Made by a program: the position numbers and the translations under genes | Assembly: GCF_006874465.1 (NCBI RefSeq) | Contig: NZ_VIRL01000001.1 | Coordinates: 744,001-808,000 of the forward strand | Direction: 5' to 3' | Source of the DNA: Microbispora bryophytorum | Lineage (GTDB): Bacteria > Actinomycetota > Actinomycetes > Streptosporangiales > Streptosporangiaceae | DNA: 64,000 nt | Notes under the pieces: model-generated | Database searches by the model: none | What the model was told of the DNA's origin: nothing | What the model saw: the letters and a program-made list of their open reading frames with translations, nothing else | Shown here: one piece after another, positions 53,840 through 62,001 of the stretch | How the letters are laid out: every line of letters begins with the position of its first letter | Position numbering within the stretch: position 1 is the stretch's first letter

Positions 53840-53862
53840 CCGGTTTCACCGCACGCCTTCGC

Positions 53863-54546
53863 TTGGAGACCCTGCTGCGCGCGGGCGGCGTGCCCATGGA
53901 GCAGGTCGAGGCCACCGTCGCCGACCTCGCCGCGTACGCCGCCGAGACCGGCGCCGACCCGGACGAGGAGTTCGGGCCGGTCGGCGACTTCGCCGGGCAG
54001 TTGCTGGCGGCGCGGGCCCCCGAGGCCGACGCGGCGGCCGCCACCGAGTGGCGGTGGACCGCCGACATCTTCACCGACCGCCAGATGCTGGCCCGGCTCG
54101 GCGACCAGGGCTGGGAGATCGACCGGGTGGACCACGTCGGCAGGTTCATCAGCCACCGCGATCCGGAACGGCCGCAACGGTGGGAATACCGCAGGGAACT
54201 GTCGATCGGCGGTGCCGCGCCGGCCGCGCGGCTGGAGCCCGAGGGGTGGGAGCTCTGCGGCACCTGGATGTGCTGGCGATACTTCAAGCGGCCCAGGGCC
54301 GCCAGCGTGGGACCGGCCGCGCAGCTCGACTCTCCGCCCGCGGCCCCCGGCCGCAACGTCTTCTTCAGCCGGCGGTTCTACCTCGTGCTGGCCGTGATCC
54401 TGCTCGCCGTGGTCCTGCCCGGGATCCTGTGGCGGCCGTCGGACGACGACGGGCCGGGCTTCTTCGCCGGCATGGCCGTCGGAGGCTGCGTCGCGATCGC
54501 CGCCCTGGCGGTCATGTGGCTCTGGACGGCCCGCCGCCGTCGCTGA
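53863..54546 (+). CDS. HAAS-like and DUF2812-like membrane protein
   Basis: About 227 aa. The N terminus (TLLRAGGVPMEQVEATVADLAAY) resembles the HAAS fold; the middle (WRWTADIFTDRQMLARLGDQGWEI, WEYRRELSI, GWELCGTWMCWRYFKRP) resembles DUF2812. Two membrane helices follow (about 167-188 and 198-220), ending in RRRR. TTG 53863 is the only start that keeps the full N-terminal domain, since an in-frame stop lies at 53836; ATG 53896 is an alternative. It is divergent from the thrS leader. Proteins of this kind often accompany PadR regulators, but none is adjacent here. Confidence 0.6.
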   Translation: METLLRAGGVPMEQVEATVADLAAYAAETGADPDEEFGPVGDFAGQLLAARAPEADAAAATEWRWTADIFTDRQMLARLGDQGWEIDRVDHVGRFISHRDPERPQRWEYRRELSIGGAAPAARLEPEGWELCGTWMCWRYFKRPRAASVGPAAQLDSPPAAPGRNVFFSRRFYLVLAVILLAVVLPGILWRPSDDDGPGFFAGMAVGGCVAIAALAVMWLWTARRRR

Positions 54547-54576
54547 GCCCGCTGCCGGGCCCTCCGCCCCGGATGC

Positions 54577-55704
54577 TCAGCGCGTCTGCGAGGCCGCCTC
54601 GGCCGAGGCGGCCCGCCCGTCGCCGAACACCTCGGCGACGAGGCGCTGCGTCGCCTTCTGGAACGCCTCGCCCATGGACAGATCGGCGTCGTCCACATAG
54701 TTGAGGGCGGCGGTCAGGGTCGTGCTGCCGTCGGGCGTGCTGTACATCAGCGCCGCGTGACCCGCCATGCCGCCGTTGTGCGTGATGATGGTGCCGCCAC
54801 CCGGCACCTCCTGCACGAACACCCCCAGGCCGTAGCCGGCCTTCGCCTCGGGCGTGCACATCTCGGCCAGCAGCTCGGCCGGCAACAGCTTGCCCGCCAG
54901 CAGTGCGGAGATGAACGTGTGCAGGTCCTGTGTGGTGGAGATCATGTCTCCACCGCTGGAGATCCAGGACGGGTTGTGGCGGGTGACGTCGACCGTCCGG
55001 GTCTGGCCGTCCTCGTCGTACCGGTAGTAGGCGTGGGCGTGCGGCTCGGGAATCTCCTGCTCGGAGGTCGGCTGGATGGTGCCCGACAGGCCGAGCGGCC
55101 CCAGGATCAGCCGCTGCATCTCCTCGGCGACTGAGCGGCCGGTGACCTTCTCGATCAGCAGCCTGGCCAGCACGTAGTTGGTGTTGGCGTAACTCCAGTC
55201 GGTGCCCGGTTCGAAGCGCGCCGGCTTGGACAACGCCAGCCGAGTCAGCTCCTCCGGCCGATAGGTGTGGAACCGGTTGTCCACCCACTCCTTGCCCGCG
55301 GGGGTGGCGGGGATCCCCGGCACGAACGTGCCGTCCTCGAAGTACTCGCCGGTGAAGTTGAACACCCCGCTGGTGTGCTGCAGCAGCATCCGCACCGTGA
55401 TCCGCGGGTCCAGCCCGAACTCGGACAGGTAGTCGTCCACCGCGGTGTCCAGCCCGATCCTGCCCTCGGCCACCAGTTGCAGCACCACCGTGGCGGTGAA
55501 GGTCTTGGTGTTGCTGCCGATCCGGACGTGCCCGTCGATCGGCGGCTCTTCGATCCGGCCCAGCTCGCGCAGCCCGGCGCTGCCGGTCCACTCGCCGTGC
55601 TCGTCGTGCACCCGCAGCGTCACCCCGACGAAACCGGAATCGACCATCTCCTCGATGATCTTCTGCAGCTCCGGGCGAACCTGGCCGGTGAGAGTGACGG
55701 ACAT
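54577..55704 (-). CDS. Serine beta-lactamase-like hydrolase / D-Ala-D-Ala carboxypeptidase family
   Basis: 375 aa, cytoplasmic as annotated since no signal peptide is seen. Catalytic SxxK is in RIGSNTKTFTA, YxN in DWSYANTNYVLA, and the third motif is HNGGMAGH. It fits the Beta-lactamase (PF00144) family: esterases, carboxypeptidases or peptidases of unknown substrate. It is divergent from a regulator, with paired operator-like repeats between, so it is a likely target of that regulator. Confidence 0.88.
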   Translation of the reverse strand: MSVTLTGQVRPELQKIIEEMVDSGFVGVTLRVHDEHGEWTGSAGLRELGRIEEPPIDGHVRIGSNTKTFTATVVLQLVAEGRIGLDTAVDDYLSEFGLDPRITVRMLLQHTSGVFNFTGEYFEDGTFVPGIPATPAGKEWVDNRFHTYRPEELTRLALSKPARFEPGTDWSYANTNYVLARLLIEKVTGRSVAEEMQRLILGPLGLSGTIQPTSEQEIPEPHAHAYYRYDEDGQTRTVDVTRHNPSWISSGGDMISTTQDLHTFISALLAGKLLPAELLAEMCTPEAKAGYGLGVFVQEVPGGGTIITHNGGMAGHAALMYSTPDGSTTLTAALNYVDDADLSMGEAFQKATQRLVAEVFGDGRAASAEAASQTR

Positions 55705-55821
55705 GGTGGGGCTCCTTCAGGTGACTTCGCTTGGACGGTTGGAGGCTGCGGGCAGAGGTCGCGGGGGACGGACTGCTGCACGCGCTCTCCTGTGCCCGTT
55801 GTTTCGAACACAGGAAACGCT

Positions 55822-55945
55822 ACGTTGCATTTCTGAACTGCACAACATGATTGTTGCGTACGAACGATGAAATCGCAGGCCACAGCCGAGAAATCGTTGC
55901 GATGGCCGTGAATTCTAATGCAACGTTCTCCGTCTGTTCGTTGCA
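55822..55945. promoter_or_regulatory. Five GTTGC boxes between divergent genes
   Basis: ACGTTGCAT (55822-55830) and its exact reverse complement ATGCAACGT (55918-55926) stand 88 bp apart. Further GTTGC boxes start at 55853, 55896 and 55940. They fill the shared promoter region of the hydrolase and the regulator, as expected for an autoregulator's operator. Confidence 0.55.
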
Positions 55946-56001
55946 ATAGATCGAAAGTGAACGCTAGGCTGAGGAGGCCGCAGACCACGAAGGAGACCGC
56001 G

Positions 56002-56736
56002 ATGCCGGGAGGCAGGCTCACCCAGCAGGACCGCCAGCAGATCGCGCTGGGACTGGCCGACGGCCTCGCCTACGCGGAGATCGCCAGAGGCCTCGGCCGC
56101 CCCACTTCGACGATCACGCGTGAGGTGATGCGCAACGGCGGCCCCACCGCCTACCGCGCCGATCTGGCTCACCGCGCCACTGAGCGCCGCACCCACCGCC
56201 GCAGGAAGGCGGCGCCCCGGGATCCCGGCACATCCCCGCAGGCACCCGGACGCGATGCCGAAGCGGTGCGTGAGTACGAGGAGGTGTTCGCCACCGTCTT
56301 CATGCAATCGGGCCTGCCCAAGATGACGGCACGGATGCTGGCCGGCCTCTACACCACCGACGCCGGCAGCCTCACCGCCTCCGAACTCGCCGGACGCCTG
56401 CAGGTCAGCCCCGCGTCCGTCTCCAAAGCGACCACGTTCCTCGAGAGCCAGGGCCTGATCCGCCGGGAACGCGACGAACGCCGCCGCGAGCGCTACGTCG
56501 TCGACGACGACGTCTTGTACCAGTCGATGATGGCCAGCGCCCGTGCCACCGCCCACCTCGGCGAGGTCGCACGACAGGGAGTCGGCGTCCTCGGCCCCGG
56601 AACCCCGGCCGCCGCCCGCCTGGAAAACATCGCCCGCTTCGTCGCCTTCGTCTCCGAGAGCATCGCCCGTGCCGCGGACCAGGCCCGCGAGATCCTCCAC
56701 ACGAAGGTCGAGACGACTTCGGACAGCGCTACCTGA
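56002..56736 (+). CDS. Regulator with IS30-type HTH fused to a MarR/GbsR-like domain
   Basis: 244 aa. The N terminus (LTQQDRQQIALGLADGLAYA, then EIARGLGRPTSTITREVMRNG) matches the HTH_38 domain of IS30 transposases. A basic linker leads to a GbsR/MarR-type winged helix (about 95-225, with SLTASELAGRLQVSPASVSKA and GLIRRERDERRRERYVV). There is no transposase catalytic domain, so this looks like a domesticated DNA-binding domain giving two DNA-binding units. AAGGAG precedes ATG 56002. It probably controls itself and the divergent hydrolase. Confidence 0.85.
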   Translation: MPGGRLTQQDRQQIALGLADGLAYAEIARGLGRPTSTITREVMRNGGPTAYRADLAHRATERRTHRRRKAAPRDPGTSPQAPGRDAEAVREYEEVFATVFMQSGLPKMTARMLAGLYTTDAGSLTASELAGRLQVSPASVSKATTFLESQGLIRRERDERRRERYVVDDDVLYQSMMASARATAHLGEVARQGVGVLGPGTPAAARLENIARFVAFVSESIARAADQAREILHTKVETTSDSAT

Positions 56737-56896
56737 GCACGGATCGCGGGCAGACGGCCCCGGCGGCCACCGCGGGGACGTCAGCCGGTTTCGGGAGACA
56801 CCCAACCGCCGGCTCGCCTGTCTTCGGACGTCACGCGCGGCTGGTGGGGGACTCATCGCACGAACCCGAGCGGAGGGCCCACTAGCCTGAGCGGCG

Positions 56897-58111
56897 ATGG
56901 ACCGTATGACGACGGCGCGCGGTGATCTCGACCTCGCCCGCTTTCCCCAGGATACCCGCGACCCGCTCCGCGCGTGGGACGCGGCCGACGAATACCTGCT
57001 GCGGCACCTCGACGAACGCGAGGGCGGGCCGGTGGACCTGTCGGGCAGCCTGGTCGTGCTGGGCGACCGGTGGGGCGCTCTCGCCACCGCTCTCGCCACC
57101 ACGCCGGCCGCGCGCCGCCCCGTCCACGAGTCAGTCCACCGGCCGATCCACCAGCAGATCCTCCGGCCGGTCCAGATCAGCGACTCCTTCCTCGGGCAGC
57201 AGGCCACCCGCGCCAACCTCGAGCGCAACGGCCTCGACGCGGACGCCGTACGGCTGCACACGACCAGGGACGCGCCGCCGGACCGGATCGACGTGCTGCT
57301 GGTGCGGGTGCCCAAGAGCCTCGCCCTCCTGGAGGACCAGTTGCACCGCCTCGCCCCTCACGTGCACGAGGGCACGGTGGTCGTCGGCACCGGGATGGTC
57401 ACCGAGATCCACACCTCGACGCTGACGCTGTTCGAGCGCGTCCTCGGGCCGACCCGGACCTCGCTGGCGGTCAGGAAGGCGCGGCTGATCTTCTGCTCGC
57501 CCGGCCCCCAGGTGTCGCGAGGGGCGAATCCGTGGCCGCGGAGCTACGCGTTGCCCGCTGACGTCGGGGTGGTCTCCGGCCTGACCGTCGTCAACCACGC
57601 CGGCGTCTTCTCCGCCGAGCGCCTCGACGCCGGCACCCGCCTCCTGCTGCGCAGCCTGCCCGCGCGTACGGGGGCCGAGCACGTGGTCGACCTCGGCTGC
57701 GGCAACGGGGTGGTCGGGCTCGCCGCGGCGCTGTCCAACGGCGAGGCCGAGGTGACGTTCATCGACGAGTCCTACCAGGCGCTGGCCTCGGCGGAGGCCA
57801 CCTTCCGGTTGAACGCCGGGGCGCAGGCCGCCGCCAGGTTCGTGGCGGCCGACGGCCTCGCGGACTTCCCGCCGGGCACGGCCGACCTGGTGCTGAACAA
57901 CCCGCCGTTCCACACCCATCGGGGCAGGACCGATGCGACCGCCTGGCGCATGTTCAACGGCTCGCGTGCCGCGCTGCGGCGGGGTGGCGAGCTGTGGGTG
58001 GTGGGCAACCGCCACCTCGGCTACCACGTGAAGCTGCGCCGGCTCTTCGGCAACTGCGAGGTCGTCGCGAGTGACCCGAAGTTCGTCGTGCTGCGGGCCG
58101 TGAAACGCTGA
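56897..58111 (+). CDS. RlmG/RsmC-like rRNA guanine-N2 methyltransferase
   Basis: 404 aa, two tandem Rossmann-like halves. The N-terminal half is degenerate; the C-terminal half has VDLGCGNGVVGLAAAL, FIDESYQAL and the catalytic NPPFH motif (LVLNNPPFHTHRG). This is the architecture of RlmG (23S m2G1835) and RsmC (16S m2G1207). Length matches RlmG (about 380). The target base is inferred. The gap upstream (56737-56896) shows nothing notable. Confidence 0.88.
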   Translation: MDRMTTARGDLDLARFPQDTRDPLRAWDAADEYLLRHLDEREGGPVDLSGSLVVLGDRWGALATALATTPAARRPVHESVHRPIHQQILRPVQISDSFLGQQATRANLERNGLDADAVRLHTTRDAPPDRIDVLLVRVPKSLALLEDQLHRLAPHVHEGTVVVGTGMVTEIHTSTLTLFERVLGPTRTSLAVRKARLIFCSPGPQVSRGANPWPRSYALPADVGVVSGLTVVNHAGVFSAERLDAGTRLLLRSLPARTGAEHVVDLGCGNGVVGLAAALSNGEAEVTFIDESYQALASAEATFRLNAGAQAAARFVAADGLADFPPGTADLVLNNPPFHTHRGRTDATAWRMFNGSRAALRRGGELWVVGNRHLGYHVKLRRLFGNCEVVASDPKFVVLRAVKR

Positions 58112-58128
58112 CCCTGATCCGCGCCGGC

Positions 58129-58998
58129 TCAGAACAGGGTCAGCGGCTCGTCCGGCAGCGGCCCGTTCGACGGCATGGGCTCGGGCAGCGGCTCCAGGCC
58201 GGGCACCTCGGCGCGTACGTCGTCGTGGAACCGGCGGGCGAGCGTCAGCGCGTCGGCGTTGTCCGGGGTGTGGACGAACACCGTCGGCGAGCGGCCCTCG
58301 CGCAGCCACCCGGCGGCCGCGTCCACCCAGTGCCGCCAGCCCTCGGCCGTACGCTCCGGGTCGTCGCGGCCGATGTAGCGGACGATCGGGCGGTCGGTGA
58401 GTGCGGCGGTCCGCAGCGGCACGCGCGGCTTCTTCGACCAGGCGTCCCGCTCGCCGTCGCTGGTCGGCGGGCTGCGGAACAGGACCGTCGTGTCGAACGG
58501 CACCCACTCGGCGCCGGCCCCCGTCAGCACCCGCTCCAGGAGCCGCACGGCCCGGGGGTCGTCGAAGAACGCGCGGTGCCGGACCTCGACGGCGTAGCGG
58601 TGGTCGCGGGGAAGACGGCCGAGGAAGGCCGCGAGCGCACCGACGTCCGCTGGGCCGAACGAGCCGGGAAGCTGGATCCACAGCGCGTGGGCGCGCGGGC
58701 CGAGCGGCTCGATCGCGTCGAGGAAGGCCCGCAGCTCGTCGTCGGCCCCGGTCAGGCGGCGCTCGTGGGTGATCGGCTTGGGCAGCTTGACCACGAAGCG
58801 GAAGCCGGGGTCGGTCTGCCCCGCCCAGGACTCGACCGTGCTCCGCGAGGGCGTCGCGTAGAACGTCGTGTTGCCCTCGACCGCGTTGCACCAGGTCGCG
58901 TAGGCCCGCAGCCGCTCCCCCGCAGGAAGCGGGTGCGGCAGGAGACGCCCCCGCCACGGCGCGTGCGTCCACATCGCGCATCCCACATGAAGCCGCAT
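58129..58998 (-). CDS. DUF72-domain protein
   Basis: 289 aa, TIM-barrel DUF72 family: HVGCAMWTHAPWRGRLLP at the start, AVEGNTTFYATPSRSTVESW, FRFVVKLPKPITHERRL, YAVEVRHRAFFDD and FVHTPDNADAL. The function is unknown in bacteria, although members sit near nucleic-acid repair or hydrolase genes. It is convergent with rlmG at 17 bp. Its start side faces the decayed galactonate genes. Confidence 0.92.
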   Translation of the reverse strand: MRLHVGCAMWTHAPWRGRLLPHPLPAGERLRAYATWCNAVEGNTTFYATPSRSTVESWAGQTDPGFRFVVKLPKPITHERRLTGADDELRAFLDAIEPLGPRAHALWIQLPGSFGPADVGALAAFLGRLPRDHRYAVEVRHRAFFDDPRAVRLLERVLTGAGAEWVPFDTTVLFRSPPTSDGERDAWSKKPRVPLRTAALTDRPIVRYIGRDDPERTAEGWRHWVDAAAGWLREGRSPTVFVHTPDNADALTLARRFHDDVRAEVPGLEPLPEPMPSNGPLPDEPLTLF

Positions 58999-59061
58999 GG
59001 CCCCGACGTTATCCGGTTCGGATCACTCCCCTGCGCCGGGCGGCGGCCCGTCCGTCCCGGA

Positions 59062-59190
59062 CCACCGCCCGGGGTCCGGGGGCCCGGCATCCTGGTCGAC
59101 GAGGCCGCAGTGCATGATGCCGACAAGCAGGGCCACGCCTGGCGCTCTCCGATCTGGCGTTACCCCGACCGCTCCTTCGCAGAATGGTGA
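59062..59190 (+). pseudogene. 3' remnant of a D-galactonate dehydratase gene (dgoD-like)
   Basis: About 42 codons ending GPGILVDEAAVHD, then QGHAWRSPIWRYPDRSFAEW and stop. This is the C-terminal signature of D-galactonate dehydratase-type enolase-superfamily enzymes (GHxWRxPxWRxxDGSxAEW). The remaining 340 or so residues, with all metal and catalytic sites, are gone; the sequence just upstream is unrelated and runs into the DUF72 start. Its stop overlaps the next remnant (ATGGTGA), preserving the old operon junction. Confidence 0.6.
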
Positions 59191-59351
59191 CCGGCGTGCA
59201 ACCACACGACCTACCCGACCTCCTCAGGACCAGGCGGCTCCTGGCCATCGTCCGCGGCGACGACCCGGCGGCGGCGCTGCGCAGCATCGGCGCCGGGACC
59301 GTGCTGACCGCGCGGGACGCCGCGGCGCTCGACCTGGTGGGCGCCGCATGA
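59184..59351 (+). pseudogene. Internally deleted KDPG/KDPGal aldolase (eda/dgoA-like)
   Basis: A 55-codon in-frame ORF. Its first half (LPDLLRTRRLLAIVRGDDPA) is the N terminus of the 2-keto-3-deoxy-6-phosphogluconate aldolase family. It then jumps to SIGAGTVLTARDAAAL, the family's AGTVLT strand, and stops. The catalytic Glu strand between, and the Schiff-base Lys and the rest of the barrel after, are missing, so it cannot be active. It still overlaps the kinase start (ATGA), so it may persist as a coupling ORF. Confidence 0.65.
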
Positions 59352-60292
59352 AGGCGGACGTCCTGACGATCGGCGAGGCGATGGTCACGGTCCGGTGCGC
59401 GGGACCGCTGCGGCTCGGCAGCGACTCGCGGGTGTCCACCGCCGGTGCGGAGGCCACCGTCGCGATCGCGCTGTCCCGCCTCGGCCACACCGCCCGCTGG
59501 ACCGGCGCCCTCGGGAACGACGAGCCCGGCGAGCTGGTCCTGCGCACGCTGCGGGCCGAGGGCGTCCTGACCGACCACGTCGTGCGGCGTACGGACGCCC
59601 CGACCGGCCTGCTGCTCCGGGACGTGGCCGCCGGGGCCCGGGCCCGGGTGCACTACTACCGGAGGGACTCGGCCGCCTCGACGGTGTCGTGGGACGAAGT
59701 GCGCCCCGCCGTCGAGGCGGGTCAGGCGGGCCTGCACCTCACCGGCATCACGCCGGCGCTGGGGCCCGCGCCGCTGGAGGCCGTCGCCGCCGTCGCCCGG
59801 CAGGCGCACCGGTCCGACGCCTGGGTGAGCCTCGACGTCAACCACCGTTCCCTGCTGTGGTCCCGCCAGGAGGCCGCGCGGGCGCTGCGCCCGCTGCTGC
59901 CGTACGTCACGGTGCTCATCGCCTCCGACGACGAGCTGGACATCATGGCGGACGGCGACGGCGAACACGACCGCGTGGCGGCCCTGCTGGACGCCGGTGT
60001 CGACGAGGTCGTCGTCAAGCGCGGCGCGGCGGGCGCGAGCTACCACGACGCGCGGACCTCGTTCGACGTCTCGGCTCGACGGGTGCCCGTCGTGGACGTC
60101 GTCGGCGCGGGCGACGCGTTCACCGCCGGATATCTGTCCGGGCGGCTCGACGGGCTCGACGCGTACGGCCGGCTCGAACGGGCGACCCTGCTGGGCGCCG
60201 CCAGCGTGGCCTGCGCCGGGGACTGGGAGGGGCTGCCCACCCGGGCGGAGCTGCCCGCGCTGGCCCTGCCGGACGGGGAGACCCTGCGTTGA
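59348..60292 (+). CDS. PfkB-family sugar kinase, probable 2-keto-3-deoxygluconate/galactonate kinase
   Basis: 314 aa and intact. The N-terminal VLTIGEAMVTVRCAG, STAGAEATVAIALSRLG and the C-terminal VVDVVGAGDAFTAGYLSG with catalytic Asp are PfkB signatures. VHYYRRDSAASTV is typical of KDG kinases, which phosphorylate 2-keto-3-deoxy-gluconate or -galactonate. Its pathway partners upstream are remnants, so it is now an orphan or serves another sugar. It overlaps the eda remnant by 4 bp. An IS5 fragment follows 80 bp downstream. Confidence 0.88.
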   Translation: MKADVLTIGEAMVTVRCAGPLRLGSDSRVSTAGAEATVAIALSRLGHTARWTGALGNDEPGELVLRTLRAEGVLTDHVVRRTDAPTGLLLRDVAAGARARVHYYRRDSAASTVSWDEVRPAVEAGQAGLHLTGITPALGPAPLEAVAAVARQAHRSDAWVSLDVNHRSLLWSRQEAARALRPLLPYVTVLIASDDELDIMADGDGEHDRVAALLDAGVDEVVVKRGAAGASYHDARTSFDVSARRVPVVDVVGAGDAFTAGYLSGRLDGLDAYGRLERATLLGAASVACAGDWEGLPTRAELPALALPDGETLR

Positions 60293-60372
60293 CGTCGCCG
60301 GACTGCCGGTCGACGCCGGTTCCGAGCTCGGCGAGGGCGCCGGCCGGCTCGGAGCGTGCGGACCACGCGCTC

Positions 60373-60513
60373 GGGCGCTCGCGTGGCGGCCACGCGGTCG
60401 AGTGCGGGATCAGCAAGCTCAGGCGACACCGCGCGGTGGCCACTCGCCACGACAAGGTCGCTGTCCGCTACAAGGCCACTGTGCAGATCGCCGCCATCAA
60501 TGGCTGGTCATAA
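60373..60513 (+). mobile_element. IS5-family transposase C-terminal remnant
   Basis: 46 codons reading GGHAVECGISKLRRHRAVAT, then RHDKVAVRYKATVQIAAI, match the DDE-transposase C terminus ([27 protein letters not shown] type). The Glu of the DDE triad may be in VECG. The N-terminal two thirds and left end are absent. The right end probably lies near 60532, where GGCACGGC follows a CTCACTTTGAA stretch. Confidence 0.75.
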
Positions 60514-60532
60514 CTCACTTTGAAGGCACGGC

Positions 60533-61258
60533 CTAGGCGAGTTTGAGAAGCAGTTCGCTGAGTTCGGCAGGCATGGTGATCATGCAGTCGTGGCCGGTCG
60601 GCAGCTCCCAGACCTGCGCGGCAGTGCCGTTGGGTTGGATCGGGGGGACGGGGCGACGGGTGACGCCCGCCGGCATAGCGCCGACATTGTGGATGTGTGT
60701 GCGCGGGATCGCGTTCACGGCGGGGTTGTCCAGCCGCACCGGCTGCTGCAGACAGCGCACCGGCTGGTCCGAGAGCATCCCGCGCAGCCAGGCGACGTCC
60801 GCCGGGTCTGTGACGCCGAACAGGCCGAAGGGCGCGGGCTGCTCGGGCATCGGCGGCACGCGCCAGCCGCTCTCGGACTTCTCGGCGAGCTCGATCAGTT
60901 GCTGTGTCACGGGTTGGACGTCGACCGCGGACTCGCCGTCTTCCGGGACCATCGCGTCGAGGTAGACCAGGTGCGCGATGCGTTCCGGAATCCGGTTGGC
61001 CGCAGAGGAGATCACTAGCCCCGCGTAGCTGTGGCCGACGAGTACGACGTCGCTGAGGTTCTCCTCGGTGATCAGCCCGACCACGTCGTCGACGTGCGTA
61101 TCGAGCCCCACCTCCGGACCGAGTAGGTGCGCCTTGTCGCCATAGCCGGTCAGGGACGGCGCGAACACCCGGTGCCCGGCACCCTCCAGCAGCGGCACCA
61201 CCCGCTCCCAGCACCGTCCGCTGTGCCAAGCACCATGTACCAGCAGAAATGTGGACAT
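60533..61258 (-). CDS. Alpha/beta-fold hydrolase (methylesterase/salicylate-esterase-like)
   Basis: 241 aa. STFLLVHGAWHSGRCWERV carries the oxyanion HG, the nucleophile elbow is VLVGHSYAGLVIS, and the catalytic His is in PTGHDCMITMPAELSELL. It belongs to the small plant-like methylesterase group of hydrolases. Substrate unknown. ATG 61258 was chosen (MSTFLLVHGAW). It is divergent from an HxlR regulator that probably controls it. Its 3' end abuts the IS remnant. Confidence 0.88.
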   Translation of the reverse strand: MSTFLLVHGAWHSGRCWERVVPLLEGAGHRVFAPSLTGYGDKAHLLGPEVGLDTHVDDVVGLITEENLSDVVLVGHSYAGLVISSAANRIPERIAHLVYLDAMVPEDGESAVDVQPVTQQLIELAEKSESGWRVPPMPEQPAPFGLFGVTDPADVAWLRGMLSDQPVRCLQQPVRLDNPAVNAIPRTHIHNVGAMPAGVTRRPVPPIQPNGTAAQVWELPTGHDCMITMPAELSELLLKLA

Positions 61259-61349
61259 GAGTGAATCAATCTTCCTTCGCAGAAGCAGAAGAGCACGGCC
61301 ACGCGCCTGCCGCCGGTTCGCGGCTCTGGCGGTTACCATTCGTGCCCCA

Positions 61350-61364
61350 GTACTGTTTGAGTAC
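61350..61364. promoter_or_regulatory. GTACT-n5-AGTAC operator for the HxlR regulator
   Basis: GTACTGTTTGAGTAC is a perfect 5-bp inverted repeat with a 5-nt spacer, midway between the divergent hydrolase and regulator genes. Sites of the GTACT/AGTAC form are typical for HxlR-family proteins. Confidence 0.65.
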
Positions 61365-61440
61365 CAAGAGCATGCTGGTGCACGCGACGCGCCGCAGGCA
61401 ATAAGGCACTTTTCGATGCCCTGGTTCTCTGGAGGTAACC

Positions 61441-61839
61441 ATGGACGTGGCACACGGCGATCCGCGGCCGGCGGCGCGGCCCAGCGACGCGTGCCGGACC
61501 CGCGTGGTGCTCGACATCGTCGGGGACAAGTGGTCGCTGCTGGTCGTGCGCAATCTCAGGAACGGACCGCGCCGTTTCACCGAGCTCAAAAAGGCCATCG
61601 ACGGAATCAGCCAGCGCATGCTGACCGTGACGCTGCGCAGCCTGGAGCGTGACGGAATCCTGACACGCACCGTCCACGAAGTGATGCCACCGCATGTCAG
61701 CTACGAGCTCACCGAGATGGGCCGCACCCTGCGCGAGGCCACCGCGCCCCTGCTCGAATGGAGCGTCGCGCACCTCGCCCGGATCGACGATGCCCGCGCC
61801 GCCTACGACGCCCGCACGGACACACCAGTGTCCTCGTAG
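61441..61839 (+). CDS. HxlR-family transcriptional regulator
   Basis: 132 aa. DACRTRVVLDIVGDKWSLLV with the conserved Cys near the N terminus, then RFTELKKAIDGISQRMLTVT and the wing LERDGILTRTVHEVMPPHVSY are the HxlR winged helix. The Cys may sense electrophiles or oxidants, as in related repressors. GGAGG lies 6 bp before ATG 61441. It is divergent from the alpha/beta hydrolase with an operator-like palindrome between. Confidence 0.92.
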   Translation: MDVAHGDPRPAARPSDACRTRVVLDIVGDKWSLLVVRNLRNGPRRFTELKKAIDGISQRMLTVTLRSLERDGILTRTVHEVMPPHVSYELTEMGRTLREATAPLLEWSVAHLARIDDARAAYDARTDTPVSS

Positions 61840-62001
61840 CGGACGGCGAGTCGATGTCACCCGACAATTTCACTTCGAAGACACGGTGCTGGTGACCTCC
61901 GCGCGGTACGGCCTCGCCGACCCGGCCCCGGCCGACGGGGCGTTGTCGACGTGCGACGCGGGGGTGAGCGCCCCACCGGCCCGCGCCGCCCTCCTCACCC
62001 G

